A stretch of 64,000 bases of DNA, taken from assembly GCA_963813435.1 (NCBI GenBank), contig CAWEYY010000003.1:62001-126000 (forward strand), written 5' to 3'. The notes beneath the pieces are model-generated. The model saw only the letters and a program-made list of their open reading frames with translations, searched no databases and was not told the DNA's origin. The stretch is from AC-32 sp963813435 (GTDB lineage Bacteria; Actinomycetota; Thermoleophilia; Gaiellales; Gaiellaceae). The position numbers were made by a program, and so were the translations under genes. Below are positions 1 through 7,044 of this stretch, piece by piece; within the stretch, counting starts at the first letter, position 1; every line of letters begins with the position of its first letter.

Positions 1-762
1 CTCGAGGCGCGCCGCGCCGGGGGCGGCGCCGTCCGTGTACGCGTGGACGACCAGCTCAGCTCCCGAGCGAAGCGCGTTGTCCGTCACGGAGTCCATGTCG
101 CCGACGATCACGTGCGGCCGGATGCCAGCCTCGAGGAGCGCGTCCGCACCCCCGTCGACGCCGACGATCACGGGCTTGAACGCCCTGACGTACGAGCGGA
201 CCGTGGCGAGGTCGCGCCTGTGCCCGGGCCCGCGGGCGACGACCAGAACGTGCCGCTCACGGAAACGCGTCTTGAGCGCTGGAAAGTCGATCCCCTCCGC
301 CAGCAGGCGCCCCTCGTCGCGGAGGTAGCGAAGCGTGTTCTCGGCGAAGACCTCGAGCGCACCGGTCACACGCGCCCGCTGCTCGGAGAGCGCGGTCTCG
401 AGGTCGCGCGCCTCCAGCGACCGGCCCGACGCGAGACAGGTGCCGTTGCGGAAGACGCTCGCGCCGCGCACGGTGACGTGCTCGCCGTCGCCTACCTCGT
501 CGAAGAGCGGCGCCCCGGGAGCGTCGATCAACCGCACGCCCCCTCGGACGAGCAGCAGAGGCCCGGGATTCGGGAAGCGGCCGCTCTGCGAGTTCGCCAC
601 GTTGACGACCACCCGGACACCCGAGTCCAGCAACTCCTCGGCCGATACCCGGTCGAGATCAAGGTGATCGATGATCGCGACGTCGCCAGGGCCGAGGCGG
701 CGGACGAGGGCCTTCGTTCGGCGCCCCAGTCGGGCCGTGCCCGTGAACTCGATGAAGCTCAC
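1..762 (-). CDS. steA: SteA-like cytokinetic-ring / TPK-fold protein (3' end off window)
   Basis: Translated from the GTG at 762 this gives 254 residues starting VSFIEFTGTARLGRRTKAL and continues past the left edge. It has the SteA layout: an N-terminal region, then a thiamin-pyrophosphokinase-like domain with ARGPGHRRDL and the acidic motif GVDGGADALLEAG...VGDMDS. SteA was described in Corynebacterium as a partner of the cell-separation factor SteB; it is usually encoded next to recN in Actinobacteria, as here. The GTG overlaps the recN stop by 4 bases (GTGA), so the two are probably translationally coupled. The C-terminal membrane helix expected in the family lies outside the window. Function is inferred from family and position. 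Confidence 0.82.
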   Translation of the reverse strand, partial: MSFIEFTGTARLGRRTKALVRRLGPGDVAIIDHLDLDRVSAEELLDSGVRVVVNVANSQSGRFPNPGPLLLVRGGVRLIDAPGAPLFDEVGDGEHVTVRGASVFRNGTCLASGRSLEARDLETALSEQRARVTGALEVFAENTLRYLRDEGRLLAEGIDFPALKTRFRERHVLVVARGPGHRRDLATVRSYVRAFKPVIVGVDGGADALLEAGIRPHVIVGDMDSVTDNALRSGAELVVHAYTDGAAPGAARLE

Positions 763-2399
763 GCGCCCTGCTCCGCCTGGACAGCGGCGATGAACTCCTC
801 GCCGCCGAGCATTCGCCGGATCTCCTCGGCCCGCTCGGCTTCGTCGAGAGGCTCGATCCTCGTGTGCGTCGGATCGCCCGGCACCTTTTCGACGCGGAAA
901 TGCCGGTCGGCCAGGCTGGCGATCTGCGGTAGGTGGGTGATGGTCACGACCTGGGCGCGCTCGGCGAGACGGCGCAGCGTCTCCCCCACGGCGTGAGCGG
1001 TCTGGCCGCCGATGCCGGCGTCGATCTCGTCGAAGACCATGGTTTCGCCGCCGCCGACCGCGGCGATCGCGAGTGCGATCCGCGAGAGCTCACCACCCGA
1101 GGCGGTCTCGGCAACCGGCGCGAATGGAAGCCCTGCGTTCGGCCGGATGAGAAAGCTGACGGCGTCGCTTCCGGTGGGGCCCGGCGTTGCCGGCTCGAGC
1201 TCGACGCGAAATTCGCCCTCGCCGAGACCGATGCCCTGGAGCTCCGCGGCAACCGCGGCCGCGAAGGGCTCGACCGCCTGCTCCCGCGCCTTTTGGAGCC
1301 CGCCGGACAGCTTCTCAACTCGCTTCTCGGTCTCCGCCAGCGCAGCGGCCGCGGCTGCCAGCGGGTCCGCTCCGCCCTCGACCGCGGCGAGATCACGCCT
1401 TGCCTCGGCTGCTCGTTCGAGCAGCTCCTCGTACGTCGCGCAGCGGAAGCGGCGCTTGGCCTCCGCTATCCGGTCGAGCTGGACTTCGATCTGCTCGAGA
1501 CGGTCCGGCTCGGCCTCGAGCGAGGCGAGAAAGCCGCGGAGTTCGGATGCGGCCTCGCGGAGGCGCATCTCGATGTCGCGCAGCTCGCTTGCCGATCGCT
1601 CGAGCTCCGGCGCTAGGCCCTCGACCGGAGCAAGCGCCCGCTCCGCATGAGCGGCGAGCCCGGCCGCGCCGTCGCCATCCTCGGGCGCGAGCGCCTCACC
1701 GGCGGCAGCCACCCCGGCCGCGAGCTCGGTGACGTGTCGCAGGCGCTCACGCTCTGCGCGTAGCGACTCCTCGCCATCCGGCTCGAGGCCCTCGGTGTCC
1801 TCGGCAAGCGCGCGCAGCTCCGCCAGCCGCTCCTCGGCCGCCGCCGCGCCACTGGCAAGCTCGTCGTGGCGGCGCCTGGCGGCGCCCAAGTCGCGCCAGG
1901 CGGTTCGAAGCTGCGCCCGGCGCGTCGACTGCTCGTCGCCGGCGAAGGCGTCGAGCACGTCGAGCTGATAGCCGGGACGGGACAGCCGGCGCTGCTCGAA
2001 CTGGCCGGACATCGCAATCAGCCGCTCGCCCGCAGAGGCGAGGTCGTCGCGGGCGGCGCTTCGACCCCAGGCGTATGCGCGTGTGCGTCCATCCGCGAAG
2101 ACGCGGCGTGCGAGCACGAGCCCGTCCTCGTCCTCCGGCCGAAGCTCGGAAAGCGCGGCCACGTCGTCGTCGTCGAAGAACCCCGGCGGCGGCTCCAGCT
2201 CGGCCTCGACGTACGCCTCCTGGCCGTCCTGGCCGACGAACGCGTCGTCACCCCGGGCTCCGAGGAGGAGACCGATCGCCTGCGCAAGAATCGTCTTGCC
2301 TGCGCCGGTCTCGCCGGTGATCGCGTTCAAGCCGGGCGCGAATGTCAGCTCGGCCTCGCGGATGAGGACAAGGTTCTCGATCCGAAGGCGTCGGAGCAC
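759..2399 (-). CDS. recN: DNA repair protein RecN
   Basis: RecN is an SMC-like ATPase acting in double-strand-break repair. Seen: Walker A GETGAGKT near residue 30, long Ala/Glu/Arg-rich coiled-coil arms in the middle, an ABC signature region ASGGELSR, and Walker B TMVFDEIDAGIGG. At 546 residues it is the usual family length. The GTG at 2399 is chosen because it gives the canonical opening VLRRLRIENLVLI; a TTG 45 bases upstream would add an unrelated 15-residue tail. A TAGCAT box lies 7 nt before this GTG, suggesting a leaderless transcript and so an independent promoter for recN-steA. Confidence 0.95.
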   Translation of the reverse strand: MLRRLRIENLVLIREAELTFAPGLNAITGETGAGKTILAQAIGLLLGARGDDAFVGQDGQEAYVEAELEPPPGFFDDDDVAALSELRPEDEDGLVLARRVFADGRTRAYAWGRSAARDDLASAGERLIAMSGQFEQRRLSRPGYQLDVLDAFAGDEQSTRRAQLRTAWRDLGAARRRHDELASGAAAAEERLAELRALAEDTEGLEPDGEESLRAERERLRHVTELAAGVAAAGEALAPEDGDGAAGLAAHAERALAPVEGLAPELERSASELRDIEMRLREAASELRGFLASLEAEPDRLEQIEVQLDRIAEAKRRFRCATYEELLERAAEARRDLAAVEGGADPLAAAAAALAETEKRVEKLSGGLQKAREQAVEPFAAAVAAELQGIGLGEGEFRVELEPATPGPTGSDAVSFLIRPNAGLPFAPVAETASGGELSRIALAIAAVGGGETMVFDEIDAGIGGQTAHAVGETLRRLAERAQVVTITHLPQIASLADRHFRVEKVPGDPTHTRIEPLDEAERAEEIRRMLGGEEFIAAVQAEQGA

Positions 2400-2574
2400 G
2401 GTCTGGATGCTACGCCGAGCGCCCGTATGGGGCGACCCGCTCAAACAGCCGGTTCGCGTCTATATGTTCACGCGCGCCCCAGGGTGGGAGGGGGTTAGGG
2501 ACGGTACCGGCCCGGCAGCGGCGCCGTGTGCCGATTGTGTGCCGATTTCGCGGTGGGCGGCGAGCCGCAGGCCG

Positions 2575-3417
2575 TTACGAAGCGAAGATCCGCCGGTAGC
2601 GGCTGAAGAACGTGCTCTCGGGGAGCGTCGCGAGGAGGCTGCGCTCCTCGGCGAGCCGGGCCACGACCCCATCCCCGGGCCCCACCTCACCCACGCGGTG
2701 GCCGTCGGCAAGAACGGTGGCGGAGACGTCTGCGCTCCGGTTCGTCACTGCGAGCTCCCGCCCGCGCGGCACGACGAGGGGGCGGCCGTGCAGCGAGTGC
2801 GGCGCCACGAACGTGACCGCCATCGCGTCCAGTCCCCACACGAGCACGGGGCCACCGTTCGAGAGGTTGTAGGCCGTCGACCCCGACGGGGTCGAGCAGA
2901 TCAGGCCGTCGCACGGAAGCGATCCGAGGTCCTCCCCACCGACCGCCCACCCGAGCTCGATCATCCGCCCGAGCGTCGAGCTCGTCACCACCATGTCGTT
3001 CACGGCCGACTCGCGCTCGCCGCCTGCCCCGACCTCGAGCTCGAGGGCCGGCAGCTCGACCACGCGGTAGTCGCCCGCGAAGGCCCGGGTGAGCCCGTCC
3101 TCGAGCGCATCCCCCTCGCACGCGGCGAGGAAGCCGACCCGCCCGAAGTTGACGCCGATCACCGGCACGCCCGTCCCGAGGAACCGCTTGAGGGCGCGCA
3201 GCATCGTGCCGTCCCCGCCGAGAACGACAGCGAGATCGGCGACGCCGACGTCCCCCTGGTCGCCACCGAGCCGGTGCTTCTCGACCTCCTCGTCGGGATA
3301 GAGCAGCTCCACGCCGGCCGCGCGCGCGACTCCCTGGAGGCGCTCGAGAGCGGCCCCGATCCTCTCGGGCTTGCCGTGGGTGATGACCGCCGCTCGCGCG
3401 ACCTCAGCCGATTGCAT
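2575..3417 (-). CDS. nadK: NAD kinase
   Basis: Phosphorylates NAD to NADP. The protein (280 residues from the ATG at 3417) has the family's GGDGTML motif, the NFGRVGFL stretch, and the CDGLICSTPSGSTAY block that binds NAD. The start at 3417 is preferred over one 54 bases upstream because it opens directly into AEVARAAVITHG, and it overlaps the tlyA stop by 14 bases, implying coupling. The order tlyA-nadK-recN is widely conserved in Gram-positive bacteria. The 175 bases between nadK and recN hold no gene; they contain two adjacent copies of TGTGCCGATT (2527-2546). Confidence 0.95.
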   Translation of the reverse strand: MQSAEVARAAVITHGKPERIGAALERLQGVARAAGVELLYPDEEVEKHRLGGDQGDVGVADLAVVLGGDGTMLRALKRFLGTGVPVIGVNFGRVGFLAACEGDALEDGLTRAFAGDYRVVELPALELEVGAGGERESAVNDMVVTSSTLGRMIELGWAVGGEDLGSLPCDGLICSTPSGSTAYNLSNGGPVLVWGLDAMAVTFVAPHSLHGRPLVVPRGRELAVTNRSADVSATVLADGHRVGEVGPGDGVVARLAEERSLLATLPESTFFSRYRRIFAS

Positions 3418-4165
3418 CGTCGATCCAGTGCTCGAGCTCATCGGGAATCTCCGGCTTCTCGCGGTGAACAAGGTGGAGGAAGAACTCGCGGTTCCCCTTC
3501 GGGCCGGGCAAGCCGGAGTCTACGACGCCGACCGTCTGCGCCCCCCACGCGACCGCCGCCTCAACCGTCGCACGCAGGACGCCGCGCCAGACCTCCGGGT
3601 CGCGGACGACCCCGCGTGGCGCCTGCGCTCGCCCCGCCTCGAACTGTGGCTTGACGAGGACCATCGCCTCCCAGCCGGCCGCGGCCAGTGCAAGCACCGG
3701 CGGCAGGACCTTTCGGACGCCGATGAACGAGACGTCGCACGTGACGAGGCTCGGCGCGTACGGGAGCTCGCGCACGTCGCGGGCGTTCGTGCGCTCGAGG
3801 ACGATCACGCGCGGATCCTCGCGCAGGCGAGGGTGCAGCTGGCCGCGCCCAACGTCGAGCGCGATCACCCGCGCAGCCCCGCGCTGGAGGAGCACGTCGG
3901 TGAAGCCTCCCGTCGACGCACCGACGTCGAGGCAGTCCTTGCCAGCCGGGTCGACTCCGGACGCATCGAGCGCGTGCGCGAGCTTCTCCCCTCCCCGCGA
4001 GACGTACGGCGGCGGCGAGGTGACCGAGAGGTCGGCCGACTCGTCCACCTGCTGGCCCGCCTTCTCGTACCCGGGAACGAGACCAGCGAGCACGAGCGCC
4101 TGCGCCTGCGCGCGGCTCTCGGCGAGCCCGCGCTCGACCAGCAGCACGTCCAGCCGCTTCTTCAA
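3404..4165 (-). CDS. tlyA: TlyA-type rRNA 2'-O-methyltransferase
   Basis: TlyA methylates 16S and 23S rRNA riboses. The N-terminal 60 residues are an S4 RNA-binding domain (KKRLDVLLVERGLAESRAQA), followed by an FtsJ/RrmJ methyltransferase domain with the SAM motif CLDVGASTGGFTDVLL. The K-D-K-E catalytic tetrad can be placed at EKLAHAL, TCDVSFIG, VLVKPQFEAG and GNREFF. The TTG at 4165 is taken as the start because it opens on the S4 domain, has an AGGGG ribosome site 5 nt upstream, and avoids overlap with the preceding peptidase gene. Length 253 residues, normal for the family. Confidence 0.93.
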   Translation of the reverse strand: MKKRLDVLLVERGLAESRAQAQALVLAGLVPGYEKAGQQVDESADLSVTSPPPYVSRGGEKLAHALDASGVDPAGKDCLDVGASTGGFTDVLLQRGAARVIALDVGRGQLHPRLREDPRVIVLERTNARDVRELPYAPSLVTCDVSFIGVRKVLPPVLALAAAGWEAMVLVKPQFEAGRAQAPRGVVRDPEVWRGVLRATVEAAVAWGAQTVGVVDSGLPGPKGNREFFLHLVHREKPEIPDELEHWIDDAIG

Positions 4166-4170
4166 CGCCC

Positions 4171-5130
4171 CTATTGCGCCGCCGAGAGCACGGCATCCCA
4201 CGCAACCTCGGACGCGACGACGCCGAGCGCGGTCGTGTCGAGCAGCGGGTCGCTTTCCAAGACTCCGGTCGACACGGCGAAGAGCACGTCGCCGTCCTCG
4301 AGCGCATGGAACGGCTGGATCGCGCGAGCCATCGAAGCGTGCACCTGGCGTCCGAACGTGCGGAGCTGCCGGGCATCGAGGCGAAGGTTCGTCGCGACGA
4401 CGGTCAGCGTGGTGTTCCCGGGCGGCGTGCGGACCGGCCGTCCGTCGGCCAGCCGTTCCTCGAGGCCGGGCACGAGCTCTCGCCGCAGTCCGCTCGCCTC
4501 GTCGTAGTGGCCCCGGACGACCTTGCCCTGGCGGTCGATGATCGCGCCGATCGCGTTCACGACCGTGAAGACGGCGACCTTCGTCTCGCCGACCTGGCGG
4601 AACGCCCCGCCCTGGCCGGCCGGCTCGCGCTCCTCGTAGGCGAATAGCTTCCCGACGGTCGCGGAACGCCCGGCTCCGCGAGCGCCGAGCGGGAAGACGC
4701 CCGGCCGCGCCGATCTCAGCGCCGCCCGGCCGAGCTCCTTGTCCGGGTAGACGGCGTTCTCGCGCGGCCCCCAGTCGTAGATGATCGCGCCCGCCACGAT
4801 CGGGATCTCCATCCAGCCCGTGCGGTACTCGTGCCGGGCCAGGTGCTCTGCTGCGACTCCCGCTGCCGCCTCGAGCCCGTAGAGCGAGCCACCGGCGAGG
4901 CAGATCGCGTCGACGAAGTCGTGGCCGGCGCCGCTGACCCCGGGCGAGCCGCCGCGAACGTCGATCGAGGCGTCGGCGCTGCCCGGGAAGTAGAAGACCG
5001 TGCAGCCTGTCGGGCCCTCGTCGTACTCGGCGACGCCGATCTCGAGGCCCGGGAAGTCGAACCGCAGCTCCGGCCCGTCGAACGACGTGCGAGGGACGAG
5101 CTCCGCGTTGTCGTTTGTGAGGAGCGCCAC
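4171..5130 (-). CDS. P1-family (DmpA/NylC-like) N-terminal-nucleophile hydrolase
   Basis: A member of the S58/P1 peptidase family, whose precursors self-cleave to expose an N-terminal Ser or Thr. Seen: GCTVFYFPGSADASIDVRGG near the N-terminus, the glycine-rich CLAGGSLYGLEAAAGV helix, VAGAIIYDW, and a Thr candidate nucleophile in PPGNTTLTVVATN; the Asn-Thr pair matches the NylC self-cleavage site rather than the Gly-Ser of DmpA. The GTG at 5130 gives about 319 residues and lies 5 bases after the upstream stop; longer in-frame extensions are low-complexity Arg/Gly sequence shadowing the neighbouring gene. Substrate unknown; aminopeptidase, amidase and oligomer hydrolase are all possible. Confidence 0.83.
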   Translation of the reverse strand: MALLTNDNAELVPRTSFDGPELRFDFPGLEIGVAEYDEGPTGCTVFYFPGSADASIDVRGGSPGVSGAGHDFVDAICLAGGSLYGLEAAAGVAAEHLARHEYRTGWMEIPIVAGAIIYDWGPRENAVYPDKELGRAALRSARPGVFPLGARGAGRSATVGKLFAYEEREPAGQGGAFRQVGETKVAVFTVVNAIGAIIDRQGKVVRGHYDEASGLRRELVPGLEERLADGRPVRTPPGNTTLTVVATNLRLDARQLRTFGRQVHASMARAIQPFHALEDGDVLFAVSTGVLESDPLLDTTALGVVASEVAWDAVLSAAQ

Positions 5131-5135
5131 CGAGC

Positions 5136-5906
5136 TCAGGAGGTTCGCGCCGCGAGGCCCGCGACGATGCCGCTCAGAACAGCGGTGTCCGCCGGCACCT
5201 CCGCGAGCTTTGCCTGCGCGCGCTCCGCGGTCTCGTCCGCGAGCGCCCGCGCCCCTTCGACGCCGCGTTCCCTGACGTACCCGTCCTCGTCGAGGATGTC
5301 GTCCACGATCTGGAAGAGCAGCCCGACCTCGCCCGCGAATGCTCGCCACGGCGCCTGCTCACGCTCAGGCACCTCGGCCACCCACAGCGCGCAGGCGATC
5401 GAGGCAGAGAACAGGCAACCGGTCTTGAGCCGGTGGAGAGCCGCCAGGTCGCCGGCGCCGTCCGTGATGTCGAGGTACTGGCCGCCGATCATCCCGAGCG
5501 TCGCCTGCACCAGCTCGCGAGCGACGGCGGGAGTCGGATAGGTCAGCGCGAGCCTGAGCGCCTCGGCCAGGAGTGCGTCGCCAGCCAGGATCCCGACCGC
5601 CTCGCCGTACTCCGCCCATGTGCTCGCGCGCCCGCGGCGAAGGCGGTCGTCGTCGAGCGCGGGAAGGTCGTCGTGGACGAGCGAGAAGTTGTGGACGAGC
5701 TCGAGCGCGGCCGCCGCCGGCAGCGCCGCCTGGGGCTCCGTGCCCGCCGCCTCGGCCGTCGCGAGGCACAGCACCGGCCGCACGCGCTTGCCGCCGCCTG
5801 CGAGCGAGTAGCGCACGGACTTCTCTAGCCCGCCGAGCTCCGGCGTCAGCGCCAGCTCGTCGAGGTACTGCTCGACGAGCGCGTGAAGCTCTTCGGGCGT
5901 GGTCAC
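5136..5906 (-). CDS. ispA: Trans-prenyl diphosphate synthase (farnesyl/geranylgeranyl type), unusually short
   Basis: Chain elongation of isoprenoid diphosphates from IPP and an allylic substrate. The first Asp-rich motif is DDLPALDDDRLRRG and the second is FQIVDDILDE; GGGKRVRP and HRLKTG are also present. At 256 residues it is about 40 shorter than E. coli IspA. Most of the loss is immediately after the second Asp motif, where the usual GKxTYPxLxG segment is replaced by a short stretch (GYVRERGVEGAR). Start is the GTG at 5906 with a GAGGG site upstream. Product chain length cannot be set from sequence alone. Confidence 0.88.
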   Translation of the reverse strand: MTTPEELHALVEQYLDELALTPELGGLEKSVRYSLAGGGKRVRPVLCLATAEAAGTEPQAALPAAAALELVHNFSLVHDDLPALDDDRLRRGRASTWAEYGEAVGILAGDALLAEALRLALTYPTPAVARELVQATLGMIGGQYLDITDGAGDLAALHRLKTGCLFSASIACALWVAEVPEREQAPWRAFAGEVGLLFQIVDDILDEDGYVRERGVEGARALADETAERAQAKLAEVPADTAVLSGIVAGLAARTS

Positions 5907-5931
5907 CGTCCGACCCTCTGACGCAGAACGT

Positions 5932-6066
5932 GTCGACCGGTCAGTTCAGACGGCCGAACGTGCGAGGCGTCGCTTGCGATGCCGACCTGGGAGTCCGTGT
6001 TGGCTTGGCCGGCACGGACGTTCTGCTCCCGCCCGGCCTGAAAGAGACGACGCAAGCGTCGCCTCA
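5932..6066 (+). repeat. Two-hairpin dispersed element, copy A (with a second copy nested inside)
   Basis: The outer copy begins TCGACCGGTCAGTTCAGA and ends with the hairpin GACGACGCAAGCGTCGCC followed by TCA, which on the minus strand is the TGA stop of xseB. A second, oppositely oriented copy sits inside (about 5964-6019): GGCGTCGCTTGCGATGCC, then a stem TCCGTG...CACGGA around GGCTTGGCC. Matches copies at 6273, 26266, 44816, 47712, 48815 and 60926. Confidence 0.85.
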
Positions 6067-6243
6067 TCCGGCCTCCCGCTTCGCCGCCTGAAGCTGCGCC
6101 TCGACTTCCTTCGCGATCTCGGACAGCTCCGCGAGGATCTCGATCGCCTGGTCCGGGTCGTTCGTCCGCTCGAGCCGCGAACGCGCCTCGTCGAGCCGTT
6201 CGAGCAGCCGCTCGGCGTTCTGGAGCCGGTCCTCGGCGGTCAC
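6064..6243 (-). CDS. xseB: Exodeoxyribonuclease VII small subunit
   Basis: XseB forms, with XseA, a nuclease for single-stranded DNA. The 59-residue product reads VTAEDRLQNAERLLERLDEA and continues through LERTNDPDQAIEILAELSEIAKEVEAQL, the coiled hairpin typical of the family, though family members usually run 70-80 residues. The GTG at 6243 is preferred; the longer open frame starts inside the dispersed element. The gene is flanked on both sides by copies of that element and its TGA stop is part of copy A. No xseA lies next to it, although nusB-xseA-xseB is a common order. Confidence 0.82.
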   Translation of the reverse strand: MTAEDRLQNAERLLERLDEARSRLERTNDPDQAIEILAELSEIAKEVEAQLQAAKREAG

Positions 6244-6272
6244 GGCGCGAAAGCCTCTCGCACGATGTGGCC

Positions 6273-6338
6273 CTGAGGCATCGCTTGCGATGCCGCCCAC
6301 GGAGGCCGTGCCGGCTTTTGCCGGCGCGGCCGCTCAAA
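6273..6338 (-). repeat. Two-hairpin dispersed element, copy B
   Basis: On the minus strand: TTTGAGCGGCCGCGCCGG, a stem around GGCAAAAGCC, GCACGGCC, a short spacer, then the hairpin GGCATCGCAAGCGATGCC and TCAG. It occupies the gap between nusB and xseB. Confidence 0.85.
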
Positions 6339-6358
6339 CGCCGGTCGCAGGGTGGATC

Positions 6359-6739
6359 TCACGCTGCTCTCTCCTTGACGATACGACCGAGTATGCCGTT
6401 GACGAGGCGACCCGCGTCCTCGGAGGAGTAGCGCTTTGCGAGCGTCACCGCCTCGTTGATCGCGACCTCGAGCGGCACCTCGTCGCGGTCGAGCTCTAGG
6501 ATCGCGAGCCGGAGGATGTTCCGCTCGAGCGCGCCAAGCCGGTCGGCGGGCCAGTCGTCGGAGGCGTCGGTGATGCGGCGGTCGAGTTCCTCGTGCTGCG
6601 CGACCACGGCCTCCGCGAGCTCGCGCGAGTACTCGTTCACCTCGCCCTCGTAGAGCGAGGCGAGCTCCTGACCGGTCACGTCCCACTGATAGAGGAGGAC
6701 GAGCGCCGTTCGGCGCGCCGCCCGCCGGCCGCCGCCCAT
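6359..6739 (-). CDS. nusB: Transcription antitermination factor NusB
   Basis: RNA-binding factor of the rrn antitermination complex with NusE. The 126-residue helical protein starts MGGGRRAARRTALVLLYQWD and contains the family features RRAARRTALVLLYQ, LERNILRLAILEL, and EVAINEAVTLAKRYSSEDAGRLVNGILGR (quoted in parts: EVAINEAV, AKRYSSEDAGRLVNGILG). The ATG at 6739 shares one base with the stop of the Asp23-family gene (ATGA), so it is coupled to the acc operon upstream. Length is typical. Confidence 0.94.
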   Translation of the reverse strand: MGGGRRAARRTALVLLYQWDVTGQELASLYEGEVNEYSRELAEAVVAQHEELDRRITDASDDWPADRLGALERNILRLAILELDRDEVPLEVAINEAVTLAKRYSSEDAGRLVNGILGRIVKERAA

Positions 6740-7044
6740 CAGGCGATCTCTTCCACGCTGACGTCCACGCGCTCGACCTCGAGCCCACATGTCGCGGATA
6801 CGGCCTCGGTCACGCGCTCCTGCACGGCCCGCGCGAGCTCGGCCGCGACCTCCCCGTAGCGGACGGCGAGCTCCAGCGAGACCGACGCGCGGCCGTCGCC
6901 GTGGGCGACCTCGACCGACCGCTTGGGCCTCCGTACCGAAGCGCCGTCGACGCTCTCGGCCGCACGGACGACGAGCCTGTTCAGCGCACCCGCCGTGACC
7001 GTGATCGATCCGTCTGCGCCCTCCAGCACGAGCGGGTCGGTCAC
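6739..7044 (-). CDS. Asp23/Gls24-family envelope protein
   Basis: A 101-residue protein beginning VTDPLVLEGADGSITVTAGA and ending in VTEAVSATCGLEVERVDVSVEEI, which is the Asp23/Gls24 pattern (a glycine-rich first strand, a VSLELAVRYGEVAAELARAV core, and a V-ERVDVSV ending). Family members are small, often envelope-associated alkaline-shock proteins; in actinobacteria and firmicutes one is commonly encoded between accC and nusB, as here. The GTG at 7044 overlaps the accC stop as GTGA. Biochemical role is not known from sequence. Confidence 0.88.
   Translation of the reverse strand: MTDPLVLEGADGSITVTAGALNRLVVRAAESVDGASVRRPKRSVEVAHGDGRASVSLELAVRYGEVAAELARAVQERVTEAVSATCGLEVERVDVSVEEIA

Noticed and set aside
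43..996. Long open frames on the plus strand opposite steA and recN, and many similar ones opposite other genes
   Set aside because: They are Arg/Ala/Pro-rich shadows of high-GC genes; the minus-strand products match known families and the plus frames match none.
5932..6066. CRISPR array made from the repeated hairpins
   Set aside because: Copies are scattered tens of kilobases apart, differ in sequence and lack regular spacers; no cas gene is present.
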